Of a stretch of DNA of 64,000 bases, positions 1 to 11,044 are shown in pieces (the first letter of the stretch is position 1; every line of letters begins with the position of its first letter). Position numbers and translations under genes: made by a program. The notes beneath the pieces were generated by a model, which was not told where the DNA came from, did no database searches, and saw nothing but the letters and a program-made list of their open reading frames with translations. This DNA is from Ephydatia muelleri (Eukaryota; Porifera; Demospongiae; Spongillida; Spongillidae), in NCBI GenBank assembly GCA_013339895.1, contig JABACO010000007.1, positions 643,738 through 707,737 on the forward strand, in the 5' to 3' direction.

Positions 1-175
1 TTCAGTTCGTTCATTTAGAGTAGAAAGGTTTCTGTACTGTATTACATTAGTTGAAATACGCACACATCTCACATACAAATTAAGGACCATAAATGTTTCA
101 GATTGTATTTCAACTCACATACACACGCTCATCCTAAGCTCAGATGAGATAGTGACCTCACGCGGGTGCCCATAC

Positions 176-825
176 CTCTCTCAGCCGGCCCACAATGGCT
201 TGGACCACTCCCTCCACCAGTGCTGCAAATACTGGTACCTCTTGTGACGAGAGGGACAGAGAGTGCAGCCTCACCCCATCACCACAGCAGCCACCAAACA
301 TGGCCTCACTTGAGACCACACCTACACAGCCATCACATGATCCACACTTGACAAGATCAGGTCCACAAACCTTTCCAAGGTATCCTCAGTCCCCAAAGAC
401 ATCCCTTGAAGAACAGCAAGTGTCCTCTTCAAGACAATGGCAGCTGGTCTGAGCCCACCAACTGAATGGATGCCTTCCAGCTCACACCTTGAAGACACCT
501 CCCTCAGCTGGTAGAGTACCTTACATGCCATGTGAGGAGCTGGACCTGCAGCTGAGAGTGTGCACCATTAGGAGTACAGAGACTCTCAACAGCCAAAAGC
601 AAGTATTGTTGTATTCACAGTACTTGATAAGAGGACATACAGATATGCTTGCCAACCAGCACACACATACACACACGGGGCCACCAATGCACAGATGCAT
701 ACCTGTAGCCATGACAACATCACAGAAGGCTGCAATCTTCATCTCCACATCAGCACCTGTCATTCCCACCATCACCATGTCACCAAGAAGAGTCATTCCT
801 CTCCACCACTCATAGGCCACCTCCC
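176..825 (-). CDS. Two exons of an unidentified minus-strand gene
   Basis: I do not recognise the family. Exon X (825-703) follows a ctaag acceptor, encodes a Met-rich helical stretch (MAYEWWRGMTLLGD then VEMKIAAFCDVVMA) and ends in phase 1 at a GTATGC donor. Exon Y starts at 545 after tgcag with the matching two leading bases, so X and Y join in frame. Y reads through HMACKVLYQLREVSSR and LERFVDLILSSVDHV, then meets TAG at about 322. Shifting by one base at 320-335 opens a frame that continues as coding-like sequence (VFAALVEGVVQAIVGRLRE) to a GTATGG donor after 176. I read this as one exon with a one-base deletion, from assembly or mutation. The product looks alpha-helical. It could be an extracellular helical region or a HEAT-like protein, and I cannot decide. 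Confidence 0.45.
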
Positions 826-1392
826 CTTAGGTCTGGGCCTGTCCCTCCCTCCTCTTGGCTGGGGGTATCCTACTTTCGTTTAACAAAGGGACCAATGAAG
901 CCACACACCAATCGATGAGTCATAGATGGCCTGGGGACTGCTCCTATTCTCAGTGTCGGCTAATCTGTGCATCTTCATCTTCGTGTGGCATGTGAAGCTT
1001 TAGTCAGGAATGGGGGTGTGGCCTGGTCCGACCAATGGGCAATGAGGGCCTAGAAAGATGTTACTATATAAATGGTTGCTAAGATGGAAATGTTCTAATA
1101 ATGATGCAAACCAGTGAGGCTAAAATCAACACATCGCACATACGGTATATTTAATTCCACTGATTAAAGTTGCCAGCTAATGAATCAAATTGCAAATACA
1201 AGCAAGCAGTCCCAAGTTTTTAAGTATCTATTAAGTTTAGTACAAATGGCTATGAGTTTGAATCAGTAAATCCTGTTGCGTTCCTGGTGCATATGTATTT
1301 CATGTCTGCCATCATTCTTCAATCAACTTAACGGCTTTCAAGTTGCACATCCATCAGGTCACTAAATGCATGCAATTATGCTCTCCACTCAC

Positions 1393-1740
1393 CATGGATT
1401 CCTTCAGGGGGGAAGAGAGCTCCCAGAACTGCTTGGCATGTTTCAGCTCTCCCATGCAATAAGGATGAGCCAACACCCAGCTCACATGTCCGGAGCCAGT
1501 GGTCCCTGCACACTGCCCTCCTCCCCACCACCAGTCTGCTCCTTACTATTTGATCTCTTCCCCAGTCCACCTCTCTTACATCCTCCATCTTCACAGCTAC
1601 CACATGCCCTCCTCCCCTCCTCCCCTTTTTGAGTTCAGCAAACCCTGCGACACCATGGAGCCAATGATATTCACACCTGGTCCCTCTGCCCCCATGAGAT
1701 GAGGGCCACCAGCAGGGACCCGTACCCTGAGTGAATTGTC
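1393..1740 (-). CDS. Candidate further exons of the 0-3 kb minus-strand gene
   Basis: An exon at 1505-1393 lies between a gtgtgcag acceptor and a strong GTGAGT donor. One frame reads HVSWVLAHPYCMGELKHAK then FWELSSPLKESM. A second frame is also open, so the frame is not settled. A possible preceding exon at about 1700-1650 ends at GACCAG|GTGTGA. Its phase-1 frame joins the 1505 exon through a Gly codon. The 1740-1505 interval is otherwise purine-rich on this strand. It is probably the same transcription unit as the exons at 825-176, which lie downstream on the same strand, but no family is recognised. Confidence 0.3.
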
Positions 1741-1829
1741 CAGTGATGATGTCTATCTAGAACAATTACGATCAGTAGCAAGTTGTAATTGTGAAGAGTT
1801 AAAATCTTCCCAGCGGTGGGACCACACTA

Positions 1830-2020
1830 CTATCTCTCCCTTCTCCATCTTCCCCCCCTCCCATCACCTTTCTCCTTCATCTTCCCCCCCTCTCCATCAT
1901 TTCTTTTATCCGCCACCTTCCCTCTCCTATCCCTCTCCCCTCTCCCTCTCCATCTCTCCCTCTCCCTCTCTACCCTCTCCTCTCTCCCCTCTCCCCTCTC
2001 CCCTCTCCCTCTCCAGCAGG
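1830..2020. repeat. CT-rich low-complexity tract
   Basis: About 190 bases consist almost entirely of C and T in units such as CCCTCTC. The long Pro/Ser/Leu reading frames across it are artefacts of this composition. It probably sits in an intron of the minus-strand gene. Confidence 0.85.
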
Positions 2021-2532
2021 ATGGTCTTGTTCCTCAACTTCATGTCAGCCGTCGTGAATTTAGTTTCTTAATTGATTATGACCTTTGTCGTACCGATTTG
2101 CTGAGCAATGCAATAGAAATCATTACTTCTGCATGCGTGCTACATTCTACTCGTAACTTTCATGGAAATCCTTTTAAGGGAAGGCAACAAAGATTATGAA
2201 TATCATGATAGGTTATGAATGCGCATACATAGTACATGCATATATGCCAGGCTGCTTGACCATTGCAATTAATCTGTAGCTATAGTTTCTTTTAAAAGGT
2301 GGTCAAAATAATTTCAAACCCTACCCCTTCATCTTTTAGAAACATTTCTAGTTCTTTGCTGCATAGCATGGAACGAAAACATCAAACAGTTGACTGAATT
2401 ATAATGAATTTATGATAGTACTTACATGTATGTGCTTAACAATAATAATGTAATTTTATTGCTGGATTGTACTTCAATTGGTCACAATGTGAGCAGCTCA
2501 CATGTCAAATATCAACACTCACCTCATTATAC

Positions 2533-2959
2533 CTGGCCCTTTTTTGTATTTACAGCTAGTATTGACAAAGTGGCAAATCCAAGCCTGCGGAGTCTGGCAA
2601 ATTTCACTGAGCTGAAAGATATAGTCAGATTTATGAAGTGCGCCCACTTGTAAACTCCACCATCCAACACCCAACTTTTCTTCACTTAACACTACCCCTG
2701 CCTCTCGCTTACAATGGCAGATGAATTGGAATTGTGGCCCTCGCAGGTGAGCTACTGGGCATGATAGAGTTTTATGACCTAATCAGCTGAGGGTAGGTTT
2801 ATGTCAGTCTGACCTCATGACCTTGACCAGTGGCCAAAGTGAAGTTCCAGCAATTTACCAGGCAAGTAGTGGATACTTCTGGCCGGGCCACAAATTGGAC
2901 CAGTTATGTTATGTGTGGTGTGTGCAGAAATGGGATCTTTCATCAAGCCAGAGAACATA
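2533..2959 (-). CDS. Two candidate exons of a minus-strand secreted or extracellular protein
   Basis: Exon 2959-2859 has a ttgtagtcag acceptor and a CCTG|GTAAAT donor, and encodes MFSGLMKDPISAHTTHNITG followed by a Cys/Pro-rich stretch. Exon 2611-2533 has an excellent acceptor (tatatctttcag) and donor (GGCCAG|GTATAA), and encodes LSEICQTPQAWICHFVNTSC. Several Cys and the N-glycosylation sequons NIT and NTS suggest an extracellular domain. Direct joining of these two gives a stop, so at least one exon between them is missing from this reading. The opposite strand also has an open frame at 2536-2653, but without an equally good donor and acceptor pair. The family is not recognised. Confidence 0.35.
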
Positions 2960-3084
2960 CTGACTACAACGGAGGTGAATGGCCCCATGCGCATCATTTG
3001 AGTACCTCTTTTTCTATCCCTTTACCTCCCCTCTCACCATCCTCCTCTCATCCACCATACTTCTCCCACTCTCCTCCTCCCCTA

Positions 3085-3221
3085 TTTAACACACACACAT
3101 GCACACACCACAGGAACAGTACCTATGCATGGGACAGGAACAATGCCTGGGCACGGGACAAGAACAGTACTTGGGTATAGGACTCACACACTCACATGTA
3201 CACACACACACGCACATAAAC

Positions 3222-3255
<34 letters not shown>
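3085..3255. repeat. CA microsatellite
   Basis: Alternating CA/CATA repeats with a short GGACAGGAACAATG-like direct repeat at 3110-3170. No gene is supported here; the reading frames are His/Thr repeats. Confidence 0.9.
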
Positions 3256-3299
3256 CTCATGTAACTACTGAACAAGTAAGTAGCTTTACGCTGAGAGTT

Positions 3300-5664
3300 T
3301 GTTGCTTGACATGGATATTAGAGAAACAATTATAGTACCGTAAACTTTTTTTCATTCATGCAATACCTTGTACAACATTTACAATGCTTCTTTGTTTCAG
3401 CACAATGCGATGCAATATACTGAATAGCGTGCGTACATAGGTCTGCTGTACCAATGACCCTGCAGCGCCTCTTCTGTCCCCATCCTCCCAACCCTCTATT
3501 GAAGAAACAATGTGCACTCCTCCCCGTTGCAATTAGGCGGCTTGTGGCCAGCAGACTATACTCACCAACGTCGTGCATGCAAATAGATGATGTAATTATG
3601 CATTAGACGTCTAGCCTTGCATGAATTGTTAGTGTGCATTGGTTGTATAAAGCATGCATGAAGTATTATGGTTTTGCACTGCATTAGTATCTTTCAAAAC
3701 GTCCGGACTGCTGGGCAAATACGTTTGTCGATGTAAGTGCAGGCCTGTTATACCTATATGCATTCACGCAATGGTTTCAGTATTGAACGAAATGCATGTA
3801 TGCATATCAATGAGTTTTAGTAGCTTGCAGTGACACAGCGACGAGTGAGATGGATTGATTTTTGTGCGCGTATAGATGTCCGTACACCACTTGTGTGTTG
3901 ATACATGTGCCAACATGTACGTGTACATATCCAGCCTTGCCGTTACCTAGCCGACATCAGCCAATCTGTTCTTCTCCTTCTCCTCCTGCTCTTCCTCCTG
4001 GACCATAAAAAACGTTAGCAGCTAGCATGTGGTGTTATTGGTCTTCCAAGATTTTTAATTATTTTTTTAATGTGTGGGACAAATCTGAAATGTCCTCTAC
4101 ACAGCGATTAGAATCGATTCATGTATTTATAAAAGGGCACTACTCTCTTAATAATTATACAAGCGCTTGTACTGTGTAGTCAGCATTTCGTGGCGCATAT
4201 AGTCCAGTGAAACAAAATACTGACGTGCCCGGTGCCCACCCCCGGGGATTCGCTTTGGATAAACACAGAAGAGACTTGCATGTAATGTTGTTCAAGTGTA
4301 TGTGTTATGCCGGTATCCCTTTGGTGCATGTATGAGGACAACACCTATCTCACAGCAAAGAGGCTCCACCGAGGAATCTCCCTAGAATGCCACTCATGCA
4401 CATCACAGTTGACAAATTCAAACATCATACTCTCATAGGGTGATTAGCAAGGTGGTTCAGACATCCATATACATGTATGAATGTGCACTGCAAATAAGTT
4501 AGTTGATATTGTCAAACCAACATTTGTTTTGGCGTGCAAACCATACCTGGTTTATACCTTAAAACCGTTTTTATAGTTTGACATGTTAACTATCGTAAGT
4601 CTTGGTTTGAAAGAAAAAGTCTCAACAGAGAAACTGTGTTTCATGTGTATGCATGTGTATATGTGTAGTGTGTGTACATGCATATGTATGTATGTGTGTA
4701 TGTGTGTGTATGTGTATGTATGTGTATGTGTATGTGTGTTATGCTGCACACCTTACAGTATTCTTGTTCCCTATCACATGTCACTCCTCCTATAAAATGG
4801 CATGCACAAGGACTTATTTAATATGGCAGAGCAAGAGATAGATATTTGAAATCATTGGTCAGTAATTCGAAATGTCATTTAAAATACAATTTAAAAAAAG
4901 ATTGGTTTGAACATAAACCAATTTGCATTTAAATCACCATGCAGCATTTAAACATTAAAACAATAAATTGGTTTGACATCTTTGGTTTGATAGCAAAATC
5001 AATTAAAATGTAAGCCACTGGCTTTACAAACTTTGGTTTGACATGGCAACCAAATTATTTGCAGTGTGTCTAGACTGCACCTACATGGCTACAAAAGCGT
5101 ATGCAAATAAAATTGTCTATAGGATTGGATGGCTATGGTGACATGAATAGAAAGGGAAAAAATAGTGTAAAAGGAAAATGTATTTAGCATTCATATCTGT
5201 CAAAAATATGCATGCTAGATATAAATGTCCTTTGTTCAGTTTGTGGAACAGAAGTAAACGAGATTTCACATAGCGTCAAACGCTACAGACTGTGACAGTG
5301 ACCAGCTAGGTATCAGAATGTCAACGGGATGTAATGTGTCTTTGCCTGGACCTGTCTTTGCCTGGACCAATACCACCAACCTTGCTCCATAAGAGGGGCA
5401 ATGCAATCACGTCTGCAGTTGTCCCTAGTCACATCATCCCCTGCATAATGACAAGTTAAATATGATTACCGAGGGTGTCAAGCTGGCTAGAACAATATGG
5501 GCATGTAAGAGGGGAAACACAGCCACCATTTAATAGAACACGCGTTTCCAGCATCAGGCTCAGGTTTAAGGCCGAGGCCTGCAAATGGCACAGTTCTCAA
5601 CCATGCGTGGACCTGTGGAAATGACACTGATAACAGTCGAGCTATAGTTGCTGTTGTTGCATTG
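3300..5664. other. Non-coding stretch up to the assembly gap
   Basis: No convincing exon or RNA gene is seen. It contains a GTAT/GTGT microsatellite at 4640-4745 and several scattered TTGGTTTGA(CA) words between 4540 and 5060, which may be a degenerate interspersed repeat. The stretch is AT-rich throughout. Confidence 0.6.
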
Positions 5665-6664
5665 NNNNNNNNNNNNNNNNNNNNNNNNNNNNNNNNNNNN
5701 NNNNNNNNNNNNNNNNNNNNNNNNNNNNNNNNNNNNNNNNNNNNNNNNNNNNNNNNNNNNNNNNNNNNNNNNNNNNNNNNNNNNNNNNNNNNNNNNNNNN
5801 NNNNNNNNNNNNNNNNNNNNNNNNNNNNNNNNNNNNNNNNNNNNNNNNNNNNNNNNNNNNNNNNNNNNNNNNNNNNNNNNNNNNNNNNNNNNNNNNNNNN
5901 NNNNNNNNNNNNNNNNNNNNNNNNNNNNNNNNNNNNNNNNNNNNNNNNNNNNNNNNNNNNNNNNNNNNNNNNNNNNNNNNNNNNNNNNNNNNNNNNNNNN
6001 NNNNNNNNNNNNNNNNNNNNNNNNNNNNNNNNNNNNNNNNNNNNNNNNNNNNNNNNNNNNNNNNNNNNNNNNNNNNNNNNNNNNNNNNNNNNNNNNNNNN
6101 NNNNNNNNNNNNNNNNNNNNNNNNNNNNNNNNNNNNNNNNNNNNNNNNNNNNNNNNNNNNNNNNNNNNNNNNNNNNNNNNNNNNNNNNNNNNNNNNNNNN
6201 NNNNNNNNNNNNNNNNNNNNNNNNNNNNNNNNNNNNNNNNNNNNNNNNNNNNNNNNNNNNNNNNNNNNNNNNNNNNNNNNNNNNNNNNNNNNNNNNNNNN
6301 NNNNNNNNNNNNNNNNNNNNNNNNNNNNNNNNNNNNNNNNNNNNNNNNNNNNNNNNNNNNNNNNNNNNNNNNNNNNNNNNNNNNNNNNNNNNNNNNNNNN
6401 NNNNNNNNNNNNNNNNNNNNNNNNNNNNNNNNNNNNNNNNNNNNNNNNNNNNNNNNNNNNNNNNNNNNNNNNNNNNNNNNNNNNNNNNNNNNNNNNNNNN
6501 NNNNNNNNNNNNNNNNNNNNNNNNNNNNNNNNNNNNNNNNNNNNNNNNNNNNNNNNNNNNNNNNNNNNNNNNNNNNNNNNNNNNNNNNNNNNNNNNNNNN
6601 NNNNNNNNNNNNNNNNNNNNNNNNNNNNNNNNNNNNNNNNNNNNNNNNNNNNNNNNNNNNNNNN
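5665..6664. other. Assembly gap of 1000 N
   Basis: Exactly 1000 unknown bases, a round number typical of a scaffold gap of unspecified or estimated size. All reading frames crossing it are meaningless. Confidence 0.99.
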
Positions 6665-7985
6665 TTTTGTGCTCGTAGTAGGGTGGGAAAGAGTAAAGCC
6701 AGCTGCATTTGACATCCCTGTTGCCTCTCCACTCTGCCGAGCCATTCTAGGAGAGGGAGGCTGGTCAGGTGGCTAGGGCAGCTGCTCTGGCAGGCAACAG
6801 ATCATACAAGTAAATGGCAAATGAGGAGTTGATTTGGTTATGTGTTTCTAAGAAATTGTTGTATTGAAGAAAGGGATGGAGATTGTGTGTATAGAGTTGC
6901 CGAAGCTAGACCCAGTCATAGAGATCTCAACTACCATTTCAGAAAAGTCCAACGTTTCATGGGAAGATCAAGCACCTTACCGGAAATGATAGCCAACTGG
7001 GGTCAAAATGCTAAGGACACATTTTCCCATCTTGCATCTTGCCTGGCTACTGGTTCACTCAACCCAAGCCTAAAGTTATAGCAGACCTCTATGGACGTTG
7101 AAACCTCGAGGCCATCAACATTTAATAACTCACTATCACATAATTTTAATACCATGTCAAATAATGAATACAAGTTAAATGAATAGTGATGTTAAATTTA
7201 CTATTGAACCTGGTCACTTGATGTCAAATGCTGTTCCACTGCTTATTCATATCTTGTGCAGCTTATACATAATTATCCAATTAATTGGCTCTAACCTTAA
7301 TCTTGAATAACTTAGATACTAGAAGGCTTTGAATATGTTGGATTTATGAGAGTTAAGATATAATACATAACTGCTCATAACAATCTCAAAAGAAATTCAA
7401 TTAATAGTTTGCCTAACTACTGCGATGCATATACAATAAATTAAGCAGTTAATACATTTCAAACATGTCTTTTATAATTTAAAAACCATTGCCTTCATTT
7501 GCAAATAACTGGTATTCTAATGCTTTATAACTGCCAATCAGTCAAAGTGTTTATGAAAATCAAACTAGTACTTTTGAGTGAAGCATTTTGAAATCAATTT
7601 GACCTAATCATGGCAAAGTTGTGTTACTCCAGGCCATGGAATTACTTGCAATGATGCAGACTCTTCATAAGTTTTTTGTAGTATATTGCAAAATACATGG
7701 ATATGCTCATACAAAAAATCAGCAGAAGTGTCCTTTTTATTGTAGTTGACATGTCACATTTTGTTTAGGTACTGTATGATTTGGTATGCCCTGGTAATTT
7801 AATTGTTATCAAGTTGTGTGTTTTGCAATGGTTATAATTATTAGACTCATTTATAAATACTTTTTCTAGACAAAATAGAACGGTACTATGAGCTACACAA
7901 TTAAATATGCAATACAAAAAAAAAAAATACTAAAAAGAAATAGAATGGTACCGTATATGCTCCACACAATGTAATGCAAGACTTA
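6665..7985. other. AT-rich spacer downstream of the death-domain exons
   Basis: An open frame at 6842-7081 has mixed composition but no recognisable domain or convincing splice sites, so it is not called. The rest is AT-rich with no gene seen. Any later exons of the minus-strand death-domain gene should lie here or in the gap. Confidence 0.5.
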
Positions 7986-7986
7986 C

Positions 7987-8409
7987 CACCATCAGCACTA
8001 TGCAGTGTTGCCAATTTCTCACTGCCATTGGCTGCAGCAGTATTTCGCATGGATTCAAACAACTCCACTAGTACACTGTAAGTAGCCTTAGCTTGCGCTT
8101 TTTCTAGCCACATGTGAAGTATTGAAATCTTCTTCTCTTGTTCATTGAGTGCACCCAATAGTTCTTGATCAATCTTCCAAAAGGATTCAGTACCCAGAAG
8201 ATGTATGCCAACACTTTTCCAATCAAATGGGACATGTGACATTTCAAAGATGGTTTCATTCTTGCACAGTGCATTCAGAGGGTCTGGTGGAGAAATTTCA
8301 TGCAAATGGTGCACCAACAGCAATAAAATGGCAACTAACCTTTAATCTGCTGTACTTTGGACCCAGAAAAGGGTGCAGCTGGCGTATGACATGCCTTTGC
8401 AGCACTCAT
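7987..8409 (-). CDS. Death-domain protein, first two coding exons
   Basis: Exon 1 (8409-8340) starts with a true ATG, encodes MSAAKACHTPAAPFSGSKVQ and ends in phase 1 at G|GTTAGT. After a 56-base intron, exon 2 (8283-7987) starts behind ctccaccag and joins in frame through a GAC codon. Exon 2 has the six-helix death-domain pattern: FDWKSVGIHLLG in helices 1-2, an Asp/Glu-rich middle, ILHMWLEKA in helix 4-5, TYSVLVELFESM in helix 5 and an Ala-rich last helix. It ends in phase 1 at GTAAGT. Death domains are cytosolic homotypic adaptors in apoptosis and NF-kB type signalling. The protein continues past exon 2 in exons I could not find. Another death-fold subfamily is possible. Confidence 0.7.
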
Positions 8410-8410
8410 G

Positions 8411-9234
8411 GTTAATCTGTAAAATTAAAGTTTTCAAGAGAGAAAGTGGAGTTATAAGAAGACTTAGTCCATAGCAGCCTATTTACCACACAAGTGATGT
8501 AAGAAATCTTAATATGAGATTTGTTTTGCTTTATGGTTTGCTCAAGAAGTGTAATAAGCTTATAGGGTCTGGAGTAGACTGCACGTTTCTTTATAACTGC
8601 AATGCAGTCGCACCTTTGTCAAACAAAGCTAGAGATTCAGAGGAAATGATGTCTGTACTTATTTCAAATATACCTTCTGATCACCTCCCATCTTGCATGC
8701 CCGATCAAAAGCTATGAATACACTTATTTACAGTGGAGGCAGTCCTCATCATCATGTGCACAAAAAGGTAGAGGACTCCATTGGACGTTATACATTTTAG
8801 TCGAGGAACAACTGGACAACGTTCTCTCTATCCAGAAGTAGTGCGGTCGGAATAAGAAAGTACGAGGCCCGGGGTCCAAATTATGATCTGCGGAGGCCCC
8901 TTCTCCCCCTCCCCCCTTCCTTTGGAATTCACATTCGCGTGCACCCGCTCAAATGTTTTGCGCACGCAATGAAGACTCTCTGAAGTGTCACGTTAAGGCT
9001 ACACGCGGGCTGTTCCTTCTTTTAAAAGTAAAAAAAATATTTAGCAATACATTCGCATGCATTGATCTTTTCTATGGCATTTCTGTCACACCATTGATTG
9101 ATTGCGCAAAGTTATGAATGAATTCAACGTTAATTTCTATTCCATAGCCATTTATATACGACAAAGCAGAAATATTTCGAGTCTCAAGATCGACAAGCCG
9201 TTTGGCGATTTACACCCCCAAACTGAATTGTGCG
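8411..9234. other. Spacer upstream of the death-domain gene
   Basis: Probable 5' flank of the gene starting at 8409, which is read leftwards. Short open frames here have no domain signal. A C-rich tract lies at 8895-8915. No RNA gene is seen. Confidence 0.5.
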
Positions 9235-10850
9235 TATAATGTGGTACAGTGATTTCAGCAAGTTTAGAACGTATTGCAATCTATATACTATGGCATTTAT
9301 AGAAAGGTGTATAAAATATACTTTCTATCATCTATGCCCTAATTTAGAGCCATCACTTGCGTTTTTGGCCGCACTCCCCAATCCGACATCCAAATCTTTA
9401 TATCTTTCGCAGCGAAGCCAATGTATACTTATCGCATACCAGTTGCGCGGCGACAATATTGCATATCTGAAAGAGTTAATCGTACTGCAAACAGCAAAGC
9501 AAGCTCTGTATGAACAAGTAGTTAGTAGGGCAACTTCACGCAGCTAGCAACCGACATGCTGTTTGTCAACTGTAATATGCCACGTCATCAATGCCACGAC
9601 ATACCGCACGTACGGTGTGGACTTGCGTCTGAAGTGATGAGCAGTTCACCAAAGCTAAGCTGAATCGCAAACGACAGTGTAATGATTTGAAGTGATGTCG
9701 TTTTATACTAACTCATTACCGGTTCATTGAATTAACTTTCATGCACGTAAATCTGATATGTCATGCACGCCGGTGTGCACGTGTTCTTAAACAGGGTGAT
9801 ACATGTATAGTGGTTCATTATAGTTTGTTTTACCAGCACTATACTATATTTATATGGTCTTGGCCATATAATCAGAACATCACATGCATAAGTTATTTCG
9901 GCTATTGTGGCCAACTTTGCATGTGAAAATTGACGGTTACACCATAGATAGTAACTATTGATCTATGGCTACATGCGCTTGGCCGTTGGCCTGTAACCTG
10001 CAGGACGCCGTGATAATAACTGATCAGTTGTGAGGTTTAGGGGGCCACACTGATGCATTCAGCTTGTATGGGGAGTAAATTGCCACTCAAAGATACCACT
10101 TTCATCCACACCTAGCTAACGCATGCTAATCAGTGACGTTTGTGCATAGTGGACCCATGCAGACCAAGTAAGCATACCTGACGTCGAGACGCCAGCTGAC
10201 CACTGTATATGTGTATAATGTAGTATGAAAACTGCAATACCCCATGCAAGTGGACCAAAGGTCACTAACTGTCAATTGTACAAGTATAGGACACTGCATG
10301 GACATCAAACCAATATTGAATGGATGGGCATTGTATTGTACTTTAACTGTAAAACTGTGGTTGGCTCAAATAAAGCTCAATAGAGAAATGGCGATTAGAC
10401 TGAGCTAGAATTTCGGGCGAAGTCACCTGATATATGATGAGTTACATGTTACGATATATTATATTCACTGAGGGGAAGATTTGATGACCATTCTTAACAG
10501 CAGAGATACGTTACATTCCATTTGCAGTGGCCCTGTGGGAACATCTGCCGCAGTGAAAGGGTCAGACAATGATGTCATGTAGCTAAAAACCATTTGTGGC
10601 CATATACCGAAAACTAATTGAGACCACACTTCGCTCAAAGCAGGTAGGGGGCATGTGTTTCACGTGATCAAGGTTGCTGGTCTGCACATCAAAACTCTCA
10701 AACAATAGCAGGTGGGTTTCATCATGGGAGCTGAGTAAGACATATACAGTCAAGAGACCATTGCCTTGGTGGTACCCTATGTCCAGAGGCGTATGAGTCT
10801 CTTGTAACACTACGTACTTATTAAGCTTGGTATGAAGTGCATGTAATTCT
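9235..10850 (+). repeat. Dispersed repeat family, copy a
   Basis: Shares long collinear stretches with the inverted arms at 30.1-31.2 kb and 39.1-40.4 kb. Shared words include a CTTGCGTCTGAAGTGATGAG block near 9624, CCAGCACTATACTATA near 9832, and CCATTTGTGGCCATAT near 10589. No intact gene is present. It is probably a non-autonomous mobile element or part of one. Termini and class are not identified. Confidence 0.7.
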
Positions 10851-11044
10851 AGAACAGTGAACAGTCATTGGACTGATCATACTCACCAGAGCACACTCAG
10901 GTACAGGATATTTATGGCAAACCCCACCCCCCACCAACGAGCATTTATGTACCACTTTTTAACAGGTACAGAATCTATAAATTCATTAATTTGTAAGCGC
11001 CATGCAATGTGTGTGTTAATAAATTTAATACTGGCATGGTTCAT

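Noticed and set aside
2536..2653. Plus-strand terminal exon after tatttacag
   Set aside because: The minus strand has both a strong acceptor and a strong donor around a Cys-rich frame over the same bases, which is the better explanation.
4552..4841. Cys/Tyr/Val-rich frames on both strands
   Set aside because: GTAT/GTGT microsatellite translation.
5566..6745. Open frames of 338-388 codons
   Set aside because: They consist of the 1000 N gap.
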